A stretch of DNA of 64,000 nucleotides from DATKCF01 sp035513345 (GCA_035513345.1 DATKCF010000036.1:6853-70852), one strand, 5' to 3'; counted from the stretch's first letter, positions 15,077 to 27,980 are shown. Numbers and translations are program-made. The notes: generated by a model not told the origin, from the letters alone.

Positions 15077-16402
15077 ATGCGGGTTGCTGTGATCGGAACG
15101 GGTTATGTCGGCCTCGTCGTGGGCGCGGGTCTGTCCGACAGCGGCAACGACGTCACGTGCATCGACATCGATGAAGCGAAGATCGACCAGCTGCGGCGGG
15201 GCGAGATTCCGATCTACGAGCCGGGCCTCGAGCCTCTGGTGAAGCGGAACATCGAGGACGGCCGGCTGCGCTTCGGCACTGACGTTGCCGCGGCTGTCCG
15301 CGATGCCGAAGTCATCTTCATTGCCGTGGGCACGCCGCCTGGCGAAGATGGCTCGGCCGATCTGAAGCACGTGCTGGCGGTTGCGGAGACGATCGGCCGG
15401 AGCATCAACGGCGAGAAGGTCGTCATCACGAAGAGCACGGTGCCGGTCGGTACGGCGACTCTGGTGCGGTCGGAGATCGAGAAGCACACGACGCACCGCG
15501 TGCACATGTGCTCGAACCCCGAGTTCCTGAAGGAAGGCGCGGCGGTCGACGATTTCATGAGGCCGGACCGCGTCGTGGTGGGTGTTGACTCCGAACATGC
15601 ACGGGAAATCGTCGGGCGGTTGTACGGCCCGTTCGTGCGGACCGGCAATCCGGTGATCTTCATGGATATCGCGTCGGCGGAGATCACGAAGTATGCTGCC
15701 AACGCGATGCTGGCAACACGGATCTCGTTCATGAACATGATCGCGAACCTGTGCGAGCGGGTAGGCGCCGACGTGGCGCTGGTGCGCAAGGGCGTGGGCA
15801 CGGATGAACGCATAGGCTCCGCCTTTCTGTTCGCGGGGTGCGGCTATGGCGGAAGCTGTTTCCCGAAGGACGTGAAAGCGCTGATCCGCACGCTGGCCGA
15901 GCATGGCGTGGACGCGGGGATCCTCGAAGCAGTGGAGGCTGTGAACGACCGTCAGAAGCACGTACTCGTCGAGCGAGCGCAGGCGAGGTTCGGCCAGGAC
16001 CTGACCGGCCGGCGCTTCGCTGTCTGGGGACTCAGCTTCAAGCCGGAGACCGACGATCTGCGGGAAGCGGCCTCGCTGGTCGTCATCGATGGCCTGCTGG
16101 CTGCCGGTGCGGCCGTGACCGTTCACGACCCGGTCGCCATGGGTGCGGCGAGGACCGTGCTCGGCCAGCGCGTCGCCTACGCGCCACACAACTATGACGC
16201 GCTCGAGGGCGCCGATGCCCTCATCATCGTGACGGAATGGGGCCAGTACCGGACGCCGGACTTCGATCGGATGAAGTCGCTCATGAAAGAGCCGGTGATC
16301 CTGGATGGACGCAATCTGTTCGAGCCGGAGCACATGAGCGGGCTGGGCTTCGATTATCACGGCATGGGGCGCCGGCCGGCGAGGCCGCCGCACCTCACGT
16401 AG
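15077..16402 (+). CDS. ugd: UDP-glucose 6-dehydrogenase
   Basis: Oxidises UDP-glucose to UDP-glucuronate with two NAD+ (441 aa). MRVAVIGTGYVGLVVGAGLS starts the Rossmann domain. Other family blocks are KSTVPVGTA, NPEFLKEGAAVDDFMRPDRV and CGYGGSCFPKDVKAL with catalytic C261. Length and order are normal. AAGGGAGCGAGC precedes ATG 15077. It is divergent from the UDP-glucuronate decarboxylase, which consumes its product; a shared 91-nt promoter region lies between them. Confidence 0.96.
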   Translation: MRVAVIGTGYVGLVVGAGLSDSGNDVTCIDIDEAKIDQLRRGEIPIYEPGLEPLVKRNIEDGRLRFGTDVAAAVRDAEVIFIAVGTPPGEDGSADLKHVLAVAETIGRSINGEKVVITKSTVPVGTATLVRSEIEKHTTHRVHMCSNPEFLKEGAAVDDFMRPDRVVVGVDSEHAREIVGRLYGPFVRTGNPVIFMDIASAEITKYAANAMLATRISFMNMIANLCERVGADVALVRKGVGTDERIGSAFLFAGCGYGGSCFPKDVKALIRTLAEHGVDAGILEAVEAVNDRQKHVLVERAQARFGQDLTGRRFAVWGLSFKPETDDLREAASLVVIDGLLAAGAAVTVHDPVAMGAARTVLGQRVAYAPHNYDALEGADALIIVTEWGQYRTPDFDRMKSLMKEPVILDGRNLFEPEHMSGLGFDYHGMGRRPARPPHLT

Positions 16403-16422
16403 CGACCGACGCGGACTCCCTC

Positions 16423-16428
16423 TACCTT
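16423..16428 (+). promoter_or_regulatory. -10-like box close to the TPR gene start
   Basis: TACCTT ends 7 nt before ATG 16436, the distance expected for a leaderless transcript. There is no Shine-Dalgarno sequence and no convincing -35 box (the 17-bp position reads TAGCGA). Confidence 0.35.
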
Positions 16429-16435
16429 TGGGCTC

Positions 16436-17152
16436 ATGGAGAATCGCGAGCTGATCGACCGCGGCCGGCGAGCATTCGACCGCCGTGACTACACGGCGGC
16501 TCTGGCCGTCTTCGCCAAGATACTCGAGGACAAACCCGAGTGGGCGGATGTCCGGCACCTGTGCGGCCTGTGCCTGAGCTTTCTGGGGCAGCCGGAGGCG
16601 GCGCTCGTGGAGTTCGACCGGGCGCTCCAACTCAACGACCAGTATGTCGAGGCGCACCTGAACCGCGCGCTGGTGCTGAATGACCTCGGTCGGTTCGACG
16701 AGGCGGCGGAGGCCTTCGAGCGAGCCGGCTACTACGAGTACGCCGTGGCCGGCCGGTTCCCCGCGGCGATCACGGTGCGGTTGGCGCACGCGCACGCGCA
16801 GCTCGGCGATCTGTATGTCGAAGCAGGCGCCCCGCTCGAGGGCGCGGCTCAGTATCGACGCGCGCTCGAAATGAGACCGCGCTTCCACGACATACGGAAC
16901 AAGCTGGCCCACTCGTTGCTATTGATCGGTGACACGGCGGGTGCGATCGAACAGCTCGACATGGCGCTGGCCGGCAATCCGCGGTTCGTCCCGGCGCGTC
17001 TCAATCTGGGCCTCGCACTGTATCGCCAGGGCGACAACGAGGGCGCGAAGCGAGAATGGAAGGAGTGTCGTGAACAGGATCCCGGCAACGCACAGGTCGC
17101 CGCGTATCTCGCCCTGCTCGAGAGTCGGGGCGGGACACGCACGGGTGCGTGA
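16436..17152 (+). CDS. TPR-repeat protein
   Basis: A 238-aa protein made of tetratricopeptide repeats from end to end, without a signal peptide. Repeat starts are visible near residues 3 (LIDRGRRAFDRRDYTAALAV), 37, 71, 118, 152 and 186 (ARLNLGLALYRQGDNEGAKR). Such repeats act as protein-binding scaffolds; no enzyme domain is present and the partner is unknown. Its stop overlaps the GTG start of the next gene, a TPR lipoprotein. It probably has its own promoter just upstream. Confidence 0.85.
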   Translation: MENRELIDRGRRAFDRRDYTAALAVFAKILEDKPEWADVRHLCGLCLSFLGQPEAALVEFDRALQLNDQYVEAHLNRALVLNDLGRFDEAAEAFERAGYYEYAVAGRFPAAITVRLAHAHAQLGDLYVEAGAPLEGAAQYRRALEMRPRFHDIRNKLAHSLLLIGDTAGAIEQLDMALAGNPRFVPARLNLGLALYRQGDNEGAKREWKECREQDPGNAQVAAYLALLESRGGTRTGA

Positions 17153-18083
17153 GCCGGCCGGGGCAGGGCCTGTTGCCAGGGCAGCCGTCGTCTCGACGGC
17201 CGCTGCCGTGCTGCTCGTGCTGGCCGTCGGGTGCGGCTACGACGCCGAACCCGCGATCGCCCGCGGTGACCGGTTCTGGGCAGACTCGAACTACACCGCG
17301 GCGCTGGCCGAATACCGGTTGGCGGTCGACCAGGACCGCAACGATGAAGCGCTATCGCGGGCCGCGCACGCCTACATCAGGACGGGCCAGTTCGAACGGG
17401 CCCGGGAGATGTACGACGAACTCATCGCGGCAGACTCGGCCTGGGCCGACCAGGCGATCTTCGACTACGTGACCGTCGCGCAGCGCGCGCAGGTCCGGTC
17501 CGACAGGTACGGCCTGGCCAGCGCGGTCGACGCGGCGCTCGACCTCCGGCCCGGGCTGCCACTCGATGAGTTCGCCGTGCCGCTGGCCCGCTACTACGCG
17601 TCGACGGGCGACCCGTCACGGGCGATCGACTTCTACGAGCGAGCCCTGACGGCGGCCGAGCCCGACAGCGTGGGAACCCTGCTGTTCGAGATTGCTCAGG
17701 TCCACGAGGGCCAGGGCAACTGTTCGGAGGCGATCGGCTTTTTCACGACGTTCCGGTCGCGGTCGCCGCGCGACAGGCGTCTGGCGGACGCGAGCTGGCA
17801 GATCGGCTCATGTTCGTTCCAGCTTGCCCGTCAGGCGCACCAGGCGGGCGATCTCGAGGAAGGCCTGCGCCAGCTCGATCGCCTGATCGCGCTCGGTGTG
17901 CCGCTGAATCTGATCGACGACGCATGGTTCGAACGCGGCGAGATCCTGCTCGAACTGGGTCGCCGCGACGACGCATTGTTCTCGTACGTCCGCGTGCTCG
18001 AGGAGAATCCCACCGGTACGGGCCAGATCGTCGAGCGCGCGCGCAGCCGCATCGATCTGCTCCGGTTCGGCCGTGACCGCTGA
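17145..18083 (+). CDS. TPR-repeat lipoprotein
   Basis: A 312-aa putative lipoprotein. GTG 17145 is chosen because it overlaps the preceding stop codon and yields a signal peptide ending LLVLAVGC with lipid-attachment Cys30. TPR-like helical pairs follow: AIARGDRFWADSNYTAALAE, ALSRAAHAYIRTGQFERARE and others to the C-terminus. It is likely periplasm-facing and membrane-anchored. Its function is unknown; the BamD-like gene downstream suggests an envelope role. Confidence 0.78.
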   Translation: MREPAGAGPVARAAVVSTAAAVLLVLAVGCGYDAEPAIARGDRFWADSNYTAALAEYRLAVDQDRNDEALSRAAHAYIRTGQFERAREMYDELIAADSAWADQAIFDYVTVAQRAQVRSDRYGLASAVDAALDLRPGLPLDEFAVPLARYYASTGDPSRAIDFYERALTAAEPDSVGTLLFEIAQVHEGQGNCSEAIGFFTTFRSRSPRDRRLADASWQIGSCSFQLARQAHQAGDLEEGLRQLDRLIALGVPLNLIDDAWFERGEILLELGRRDDALFSYVRVLEENPTGTGQIVERARSRIDLLRFGRDR

Positions 18084-18186
18084 GGCCATGGCCGCGCACC
18101 TCTTTCGCATCCACTCTGAAACCAGATTCCCGGCTCCGGGTATCCATGCGGTCGTGAAAAACGGAACTCGAGGGCGAAAACGCGCG

Positions 18187-18930
18187 ATGCGGATGAGAAC
18201 GATCGTAACGCTGCTGGCCGCCATGGTCGTCGCTGGCTGCGGTTCGCGCGGTCCACTGCTGTCGGATTTCGACGCGGACCAGCTGCTGGCGCACGCGGCC
18301 GAGCGGACCGAAGCGCGAAAGTGGGACGACGCCGCGCGCGCGCTCGAAACCTTCATATTCCAGTATCCGACGCATCCGCGGTACCAGGAAGCACGGTTCC
18401 TGCTGGGCGATGTCTACTACCAGCGGAGAGATTATCTGTCAGCGGCGGCCGAGTTCGGTCGCCTGGCGGATGATTTTCCGACCGGCGAGCTGGCCGACGA
18501 TTCGCGCTATCGCGTGTGCCAATCGTTCTACGAGGTGTCGCCGAAGCCGCAGCTCGACCAGGAATACACGACGACTGCGATCATGCATTGCGAATCGCTG
18601 ATCGGGTACTATCCGGACAGCGAGTTCGCGCCGCAGGCCCGTCAGCTTGTTTCCGAACTCACCGACAAGCTCTCGGAGAAGCTGTATCTGACGGGCAGCA
18701 ACTACCTGCGGCAGGGTGTGCCCGATGCGGCCATCATCTACTTCAACGATGTACTCGAGCGGTATCCTGCATCATCGGGAGCGCCGAAGGCGTTGTACGG
18801 TCTGTACGAGGCCTACACGGCGATCCGCTACGTCGAAGATGCGGACGTGGCGAAGGAACGCCTGCTGCGCGAGTTCCCGGAGAGCGAAGAAGCCCGTCGC
18901 CTCGGAGGCAGCCGCGCAGGTCCGCAGTGA
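18187..18930 (+). CDS. bamD: Outer membrane assembly lipoprotein BamD
   Basis: TPR lipoprotein (247 aa) of the BAM complex, which inserts beta-barrel proteins. The signal peptide ends AMVVAGC with Cys18. TPR segments such as ALETFIFQYPTHPRYQEARF, LGDVYYQRRDYLSAAAEFGR and IGYYPDSEFAPQARQLV follow the BamD pattern, and the length is right. ATG 18187 or 18193 is preferred over an ATG at 18073, which would put 38 charged residues before the signal peptide. The stop overlaps nadD (GTGA). Confidence 0.85.
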   Translation: MRMRTIVTLLAAMVVAGCGSRGPLLSDFDADQLLAHAAERTEARKWDDAARALETFIFQYPTHPRYQEARFLLGDVYYQRRDYLSAAAEFGRLADDFPTGELADDSRYRVCQSFYEVSPKPQLDQEYTTTAIMHCESLIGYYPDSEFAPQARQLVSELTDKLSEKLYLTGSNYLRQGVPDAAIIYFNDVLERYPASSGAPKALYGLYEAYTAIRYVEDADVAKERLLREFPESEEARRLGGSRAGPQ

Positions 18931-19532
18931 AGCTCGGCGTCTTCGGCGGCACATTCGACCCTCCGCACATCGGCCACCTGATCGCGGCGCAGGATGCGAA
19001 ATCCGCGCTGGCTCTCGACCGCGTGATCTTCGTTCCGGCCGCGGTGCCGCCCCACAAGCGAGACGACACCGTGTCGGCCGCAGGGACCCGGCTGGCGATG
19101 GTGCGGGCCGCAATCGCGGGGGCGGACGGCTTCGAGGTCGATGACCTCGAGCTTCGTCGCGGTGGCCCGTCATGGACCGTCGACACGCTGCGCGAACTGG
19201 CCGCCCGGCTGCCCGGTTCAGAGCTGTTTCTGCTGATCGGGTCCGACCAGCATGCGGAGTTCGAGAGCTGGCGTGAACCCGACAAGATCGGGCAACTGGC
19301 GAAGGTTGCCGTGCTCACGCGAGAGAACGGGGTCCGTCAGGCGGCCGGCGTCCACACCGTCCGCGTCACGCGGATCGATGTATCATCGACCGACATCAGA
19401 CGACGTACGGCCGAAGGCCAGCCGATCCGGTTCCTCGTGCCCGCGGCCGTCGAAGCGCTCATCCGGTTGCACGGTCTGTATGGCGCGATACCGGGGGACC
19501 GGGACCGGATCGGCATCGTACCCGGGGGGTAG
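18927..19532 (+). CDS. nadD: Nicotinate-nucleotide adenylyltransferase
   Basis: Joins ATP and nicotinate mononucleotide to form deamido-NAD (201 aa). Nucleotidyltransferase motifs GVFGGTFDPPHIGHL (residues 4-18) and VSSTDIRRR (SSTxxR) are both present, and LLIGSDQHAEFESW is the family middle block. GTG start overlaps the bamD stop. It has a short extra C-terminal tail after LIRLHGLYG. Confidence 0.95.
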   Translation: MKLGVFGGTFDPPHIGHLIAAQDAKSALALDRVIFVPAAVPPHKRDDTVSAAGTRLAMVRAAIAGADGFEVDDLELRRGGPSWTVDTLRELAARLPGSELFLLIGSDQHAEFESWREPDKIGQLAKVAVLTRENGVRQAAGVHTVRVTRIDVSSTDIRRRTAEGQPIRFLVPAAVEALIRLHGLYGAIPGDRDRIGIVPGG

Positions 19533-19535
19533 AAT

Positions 19536-19571
19536 TCCAATTGGACAAAGGCCGACCTTCCACGGGAAGGT
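19536..19571 (+). promoter_or_regulatory. Palindrome and hairpin in the secA leader
   Basis: The 132-nt nadD-secA gap holds TCCAATTGGA (19536-19545, a perfect 10-bp palindrome), preceded by TAGAAT, a -10-like box overlapping the nadD stop. Then ACCTTCC (19555-19561) pairs with GGAAGGT (19565-19571). There is no T-tract, so it is not a terminator. A role in controlling secA is only inferred; no -35 box fits. Confidence 0.35.
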
Positions 19572-19664
19572 GGCCCGGCGGTTGAGCGGCGGGCGGGCGG
19601 CCATAGCGGACGCGGGCTCCGGCTGGCGAGGTGCGATGCCGGTCCGGTCATCACAGCGGAAATC

Positions 19665-22952
<3,288 letters not shown>

Positions 22953-23008
22953 GCCACGTACGGGGCGTCTGACCGGCCGGCCGCCGGCGAGCCCGGGAAG
23001 GCAGTGAA

Positions 23009-23734
23009 ATGAGCGGTACGGCGAGCACGGCCCGTGGAGCGGGCCGCCGGGGTATAAAGGGCTGGCCAGCGGGGGATCGGCCGCGCGAACGTCTGACGGG
23101 CGCCGGCGCGTCCGCGTTGAGCACTCGCGAATTGCTCGCGATCCTGATCGGTAGCGGGACGGCCGGTCGCACTGCACTCGAAGTGGCTGGCGAACTGATC
23201 GGCGAGTCCGGCGGTTCGTTGCGACGGCTGGCGGCCGCCTCGCCACGCGAGTTCGTGGGAATCGCGGGCGTCGGACCGGCTGTCGCGGCAAGGGTGAGCG
23301 CGGCGCTCGAACTCGGACGACGAATGGCGAGAGAAGGTCCGGAGGAACGCGGTCGCATCCGCGGAGCGCGCGACGTCTATGACCGTTGCGCGCCCGGCCT
23401 TCGCGATCTGAAGCGGGAAGAGTTCCGCATCCTGATGCTGAACACACAGCACGCGGTCACGCGCGAGATGGTCGTGACGGTGGGCACCCTGGACACGTCG
23501 GTCGTGCACCCTCGCGAGGTGTTCCGCCAGGCGGTCCTCGAGAGCGCGGCCGCGATCGTTCTGGTTCACAATCATCCGTCCGGTGACCCGACACCGTCAC
23601 CGGAGGACCGGTCCGTGACTGCACAGCTTGTGGCGGCGGGACGCACGCTCGGCATACCCGTCCTCGACCACGTCGTGGTCGGTGATGGCTGCTACGTGTC
23701 GTTCGTCGAGGCGGGGCTTCTGCCCAGGGCGTAA
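23009..23734 (+). CDS. radC: RadC family protein (JAB1/MPN metal domain)
   Basis: RadC/YicR family (241 aa). The N-terminal helix-hairpin-helix part starts PRERLTGAGASALSTRELLA; the C-terminal JAB domain carries LVHNHPSGDPTPSPED with the HxH...D metal site, plus DHVVVGDGCYVSF. The historical link to DNA repair is doubtful, and the enzyme's substrate is not known. It lies between secA and rsh, 2 bp before the latter. Confidence 0.93.
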   Translation: MSGTASTARGAGRRGIKGWPAGDRPRERLTGAGASALSTRELLAILIGSGTAGRTALEVAGELIGESGGSLRRLAAASPREFVGIAGVGPAVAARVSAALELGRRMAREGPEERGRIRGARDVYDRCAPGLRDLKREEFRILMLNTQHAVTREMVVTVGTLDTSVVHPREVFRQAVLESAAAIVLVHNHPSGDPTPSPEDRSVTAQLVAAGRTLGIPVLDHVVVGDGCYVSFVEAGLLPRA

Positions 23735-23736
23735 GC

Positions 23737-25950
23737 ATGGCGACGACGGAATACACGGTACAGGCCGCAACGGCGCTGGCGGCGCTGCCCGAGAGGCTGC
23801 GGGCGACGCTCGAAATGAACGCGGACCGGCTCGATCTGGGCAAGGTCGCGCGGGCATGGGAGTTCAGCGCGAACGCACACCGCGGCCAGAAGCGGGCGTC
23901 GGGCGAGGACTTCACCGTGCATCTGGTCGAGGTCGCGAAGATCCTGGCCGACCTCCAGCTCGATGAGATCTCAATCACTGCCGCGCTGATCCACGACGTC
24001 ATCGAAGACACCGACACAACGTACGAGGACGTTGTGCGCGAGTTCGGCCCCGAGGTCGCGCGCATCGTCGACGGCGTCACCAAGATCGGCAAGGTCCAGT
24101 TCCAGTCGACCACCGAGCAGCAGGTCGAGAACTACCGGAAACTGCTGCTGTCCATGGCGCAGGACGCCCGCGTGATCGTCATCAAGCTCGCGGACCGGTT
24201 GCACAACATGCGGACCCTGGAGCACCTGCGGCCGGAGAAACAGCACCGTATCGCGCTCGAGACGCGCGAGATCTACGCGCCGCTCGCGCACCGGCTGGGC
24301 ATGGCCCAGCTGCGGTGGGAACTGGAAGACCTGTCGTTCAAGCACCTCGAGCCGGAGTCCTACCGCGAGCTTGCGAACAAGATCGCGCAGCGCCGCAACT
24401 CGCGCGAAGGCCAGATCGAAGGTCTGCGCGGCCCGCTCGAGGACGAGCTTCGCCAGGCGGGTATTCCATGCGAGGTCTTCGGCCGGCCCAAGCACCTCTG
24501 GTCCATACACCGGAAAATGCTGCAGCGCGGAAAGCCGTACGAGGAGATCTACGACCTCATGGCGATCCGGGTCATCACCGACACGGTCGGCAACTGCTAC
24601 CACGCGCTCGGCGTCATCCACAACCGGTGGACGCCGCTGCAGGAGCGGTTCCATGATTACATCGCGACGCCCAAGTCCAACATGTACCGGTCGCTGCACA
24701 CGACCATCTTCGGGCCGGGCGGCAGGCTGTACGAGATCCAGATCCGCACGCACGAGATGCACCGGACGGCCGAATACGGAATCGCGGCGCACTGGCGCTA
24801 CAAGGAAGGCGAGCGTCGGGCCGCTGACGAGGTTGACGAACGGCTGACCTGGTTCCGGCAGGTTCTCGAGTGGCAGCAGGACACGCGCGAGCCCGAGGAA
24901 TTCATGGAGTTCCTCCGGATCGACCTGTTCCACGACGAGATCTTCGTGTTCACGCCGAAGGGCGATGTCAAGCAGTTGCCGAAGGGCGCGACGCCGATCG
25001 ATTTCGCGTTCGCGGTCCACACGGAGGTCGGCTACCACTGCGCGGGCGCGCGCATCAATGGCCGTATCGCGCCGCTGTCGCGGGAGCTGAAGAATGGCGA
25101 CACGATCGAGGTCGTGACGGATACGCGCCAGAAGCCGTCACGCGACTGGCTCGCGTTCGTGACGACGGCGAGGGCGCGCCAGAAGATCCGGCACTGGATC
25201 AAGTCGGAGGAGGGAACGGCATCGGTGCAGCTCGGTCGCGAGCTGTTCGAGCGGGAGCTTCGCAAGGCCAGGAAGCCGAAGCCGGATACGGCGACAATGC
25301 AGCGGGCGGCGGAAGGGCTGCACCTGTCGAACTGGGAGCAGGTACTGACGGCGCTCGGGCGGGGCGACATCGGTCCGGCCGCGATCCTGTCGCAGTTGTT
25401 CCCGGGCGAGGAAGTCATCCCGGCCAAGCCACCGACCGCGTTCGAGCGGCTGGTCGACCGCGTTCGCGGCACGGGCCGTGGTGTGAAGATCCAGGGTCTC
25501 GACAACATGATGGTCCGGTATTCACAGTGCTGCCAGCCGGTACCGGGCGACAACGTGATCGGGTACATCACGCGGGGCCGTGGCATCTCGATCCATCGGG
25601 TGGACTGTCCGAACGTGCTCAATCTGTCTTCGCATCCGGAGCGGCGAGTCGAGATCGACTGGGCGAGCGAGGAGGATTCGCGGTTCCTTGTCAGGCTCGT
25701 GGTCGAGGGCAATGACCGGCGTGGCCTGTTGTCGGATGTGGCGAGTGCGATCACATCGACGGGCACGAACATCCAGGCGGCGGAAATGAAGGCCGTGGAG
25801 GGCGGCATGTCGGGCGCATTCGTGGTCGAGGTCCAGGATCTTGCGCATCTGAAGAAGGTCATCAAGTCGATCCGTCGCGTGAACGGACTGCACTCGGTCG
25901 AGCGGCGGGAGCACGTAAGCGCGCAGCTCGAGATCGACGCCGACGCATAG
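23737..25950 (+). CDS. Bifunctional (p)ppGpp synthetase/hydrolase (Rsh)
   Basis: Stringent-response enzyme of the RelA/SpoT family (737 aa). The N-terminal HD hydrolase domain has H86-D87 in ALIHDVIEDTDTTYEDV and VIVIKLADRLHNMRTL, so hydrolase activity is likely. The synthetase domain spans about residues 240-370 (YDLMAIRVITD, KSNMYRSLHTTIFGPGG). Next come a TGS domain (EIFVFTPKGDVKQLPKGATP), a zinc-finger/CC region with YSQCCQPVPGD, and a C-terminal ACT domain. It is the only Rsh gene in the window. uvrB starts 2 bp downstream. Confidence 0.96.
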   Translation: MATTEYTVQAATALAALPERLRATLEMNADRLDLGKVARAWEFSANAHRGQKRASGEDFTVHLVEVAKILADLQLDEISITAALIHDVIEDTDTTYEDVVREFGPEVARIVDGVTKIGKVQFQSTTEQQVENYRKLLLSMAQDARVIVIKLADRLHNMRTLEHLRPEKQHRIALETREIYAPLAHRLGMAQLRWELEDLSFKHLEPESYRELANKIAQRRNSREGQIEGLRGPLEDELRQAGIPCEVFGRPKHLWSIHRKMLQRGKPYEEIYDLMAIRVITDTVGNCYHALGVIHNRWTPLQERFHDYIATPKSNMYRSLHTTIFGPGGRLYEIQIRTHEMHRTAEYGIAAHWRYKEGERRAADEVDERLTWFRQVLEWQQDTREPEEFMEFLRIDLFHDEIFVFTPKGDVKQLPKGATPIDFAFAVHTEVGYHCAGARINGRIAPLSRELKNGDTIEVVTDTRQKPSRDWLAFVTTARARQKIRHWIKSEEGTASVQLGRELFERELRKARKPKPDTATMQRAAEGLHLSNWEQVLTALGRGDIGPAAILSQLFPGEEVIPAKPPTAFERLVDRVRGTGRGVKIQGLDNMMVRYSQCCQPVPGDNVIGYITRGRGISIHRVDCPNVLNLSSHPERRVEIDWASEEDSRFLVRLVVEGNDRRGLLSDVASAITSTGTNIQAAEMKAVEGGMSGAFVVEVQDLAHLKKVIKSIRRVNGLHSVERREHVSAQLEIDADA

Positions 25951-25952
25951 AC

Positions 25953-27980
25953 GTGGCAAAATTCGAACTGGAGTTGCCGTTCGGCCTGTCCGGCGACCAG
26001 CCGCAGGCGATCCGCGAACTGAGTGCGGGACTGGGCCGTGGCGACACGTTCCAGACGCTGCTTGGCGTAACGGGTTCGGGCAAGACGGTGACAATGGCGT
26101 CCGTGATCGCGGAGTACGGTCGGCCGACGCTTGTCATGAGCCACAACAAGACGCTTGCGGCGCAGCTGTACGGCGAGATGAAGTCGTTTTTCCCGCGTAA
26201 CGCGGTCGAGTACTTCATCTCGTACTACGACTACTACCAGCCGGAGGCGTACGTGCCGACGACGGACACGTACATCGAGAAGGACTCGTCGATCAACGAG
26301 GACATCGAGAGGCTGCGGCTGCGTTCGACATCGTCGCTGATGGAACGGGACGACGTGATCATTGTCGCATCGATCTCGTGCATCTACGGACTGGGCGACC
26401 CGCGCGAGTACCGCGAGCTGATGCTGGTTCTCGAGACGGGCCAGGAGATCACGCGGCGCGACGTGCTGCAGGGCCTGGTCCGCATCCAGTACGCGCGCAA
26501 CGATGTCGAGTTCACGCGTGGCTCGTTCCGCGTGCGAGGCGACGTGGTGGAGCTGTTCCCGGCGTACGAGGAGCAGGCGGTCCGGATCGAGATGTTCGGC
26601 GATGAGATCGAGCGGATCACACGCTTCGATCCGCTCACGGGCAAGACGATCACCCGACTCGACCGGGCGGCGATCTACCCGGCGACACACTTCGTGACGC
26701 AGCGCAGCACGGTGGAGCGCGCTGTCGATCGGATCCGCATCGAGCTGGACGAGCGATTGCTGGAGTTGCGCGGCGCTGGTCGCCTGCTGGAGGCGCAGCG
26801 GCTGGAACAGCGGACGCAGTTCGACATCGAGATGCTGCTCGAGATCGGGACGTGTCCGGGCGTGGAGAACTACTCGCGGCACCTGACGGGTCGCGCGGAA
26901 GGCGAAAGGCCGGCCTGCCTGTTCGACTACTTCCCGCAGGACTTCCTGCTGATCATCGACGAGTCGCACCAGTCGGTTCCGCAGATCCGCGGGATGTACA
27001 ACGGTGATCGCGCCCGCAAGACGGTTCTGGTCGAACACGGGTTCCGGCTGCCGAGTGCGCTGGACAACCGGCCGCTGCGATTCGAGGAGTGGGAATCGCT
27101 GATCGAGCGGGCGATCTTCGTGTCGGCGACGCCGGGCGAATACGAGCTGACGAAGTCGGGCGGTGTCGTTGTCGAGCAACTGATCCGGCCGACCGGGCTG
27201 CTCGATCCGATCGTCGACATCCGGCCGATCAAGGGCCAGATCGACGATCTGATTGCGGAGATCCGCGAGCGCGAGAGCAGAGGCGAGCGCGTTCTGGTGA
27301 CGACGCTCACGAAGAGGATGGCCGAGGATCTGACCGATTATCTGCGGCAGGTCGGCATACGTGTCCGCTACATGCACTCCGAAGTCGTGGCGATCGAGCG
27401 CATGGAGATCCTGCGCGACCTGCGGCTTGGCAGGTTCGATGTGCTCGTGGGCATCAACCTGCTGCGGGAGGGGCTGGATCTGCCCGAGGTCTCGCTGGTC
27501 GCGATCCTGGATGCGGACAAGGAAGGGTTCCTTCGCGATGAGCGGTCGCTGATCCAGACGATCGGTCGCGCGGCGCGCAACGTGAGCGCGAAGGCGATCA
27601 TGTACGCCGACAGGATGACCGGCTCGATGCGCAGGTGCATCGATGAAACGGACCGCCGCCGCGAGATCCAGCGGCAGTACAACACCGAGCACGGGATCAC
27701 GCCGCGCACGATTCGCAAGACGGTCGAGGAACTGATGCTGAGCACGCGGGTGGCGGATGCGCGCGGTGACGGCGCGAAGGCAGCCGGGATCCGTGTCGCC
27801 GAACGAGGCGCGAGCTACGCCGAAGAGGTCAACCTCGAGGAATGGGCGAAGATTCTCGAACAGCAGATGAGCGACGCCGCGTCGAACCAGGATTTCGAGC
27901 GGGCGGCGGTCCTGCGCGACGAACTGATGGAGGTGCGGGCCCGGCTCGGGTTGGAGACGGCCCGTGGTCCGGGCGTCTGA
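25953..27980 (+). CDS. uvrB: Excinuclease ABC subunit B
   Basis: Helicase-like damage verifier of nucleotide excision repair (675 aa). Walker A GVTGSGKT at residues 38-45, the beta-hairpin start YYDYYQPEAYVP, the helicase box LIIDESH, and GINLLREGLDLPEVSL plus IQTIGRAARN are all standard. The UvrC-binding UVR motif (LEQQMSDAASNQDFERAAVL) is at the C-terminus. Start GTG 25953. Its stop lies at the likely start of tsaE. Confidence 0.98.
   Translation: MAKFELELPFGLSGDQPQAIRELSAGLGRGDTFQTLLGVTGSGKTVTMASVIAEYGRPTLVMSHNKTLAAQLYGEMKSFFPRNAVEYFISYYDYYQPEAYVPTTDTYIEKDSSINEDIERLRLRSTSSLMERDDVIIVASISCIYGLGDPREYRELMLVLETGQEITRRDVLQGLVRIQYARNDVEFTRGSFRVRGDVVELFPAYEEQAVRIEMFGDEIERITRFDPLTGKTITRLDRAAIYPATHFVTQRSTVERAVDRIRIELDERLLELRGAGRLLEAQRLEQRTQFDIEMLLEIGTCPGVENYSRHLTGRAEGERPACLFDYFPQDFLLIIDESHQSVPQIRGMYNGDRARKTVLVEHGFRLPSALDNRPLRFEEWESLIERAIFVSATPGEYELTKSGGVVVEQLIRPTGLLDPIVDIRPIKGQIDDLIAEIRERESRGERVLVTTLTKRMAEDLTDYLRQVGIRVRYMHSEVVAIERMEILRDLRLGRFDVLVGINLLREGLDLPEVSLVAILDADKEGFLRDERSLIQTIGRAARNVSAKAIMYADRMTGSMRRCIDETDRRREIQRQYNTEHGITPRTIRKTVEELMLSTRVADARGDGAKAAGIRVAERGASYAEEVNLEEWAKILEQQMSDAASNQDFERAAVLRDELMEVRARLGLETARGPGV

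Noticed and set aside
25032..27692. An 886-codon open frame on the minus strand
   Set aside because: It lies opposite rsh and uvrB, which have full family motifs. Long antisense frames arise from the codon bias of GC-rich genes; the translation is Arg/Leu/His-rich with no domain.
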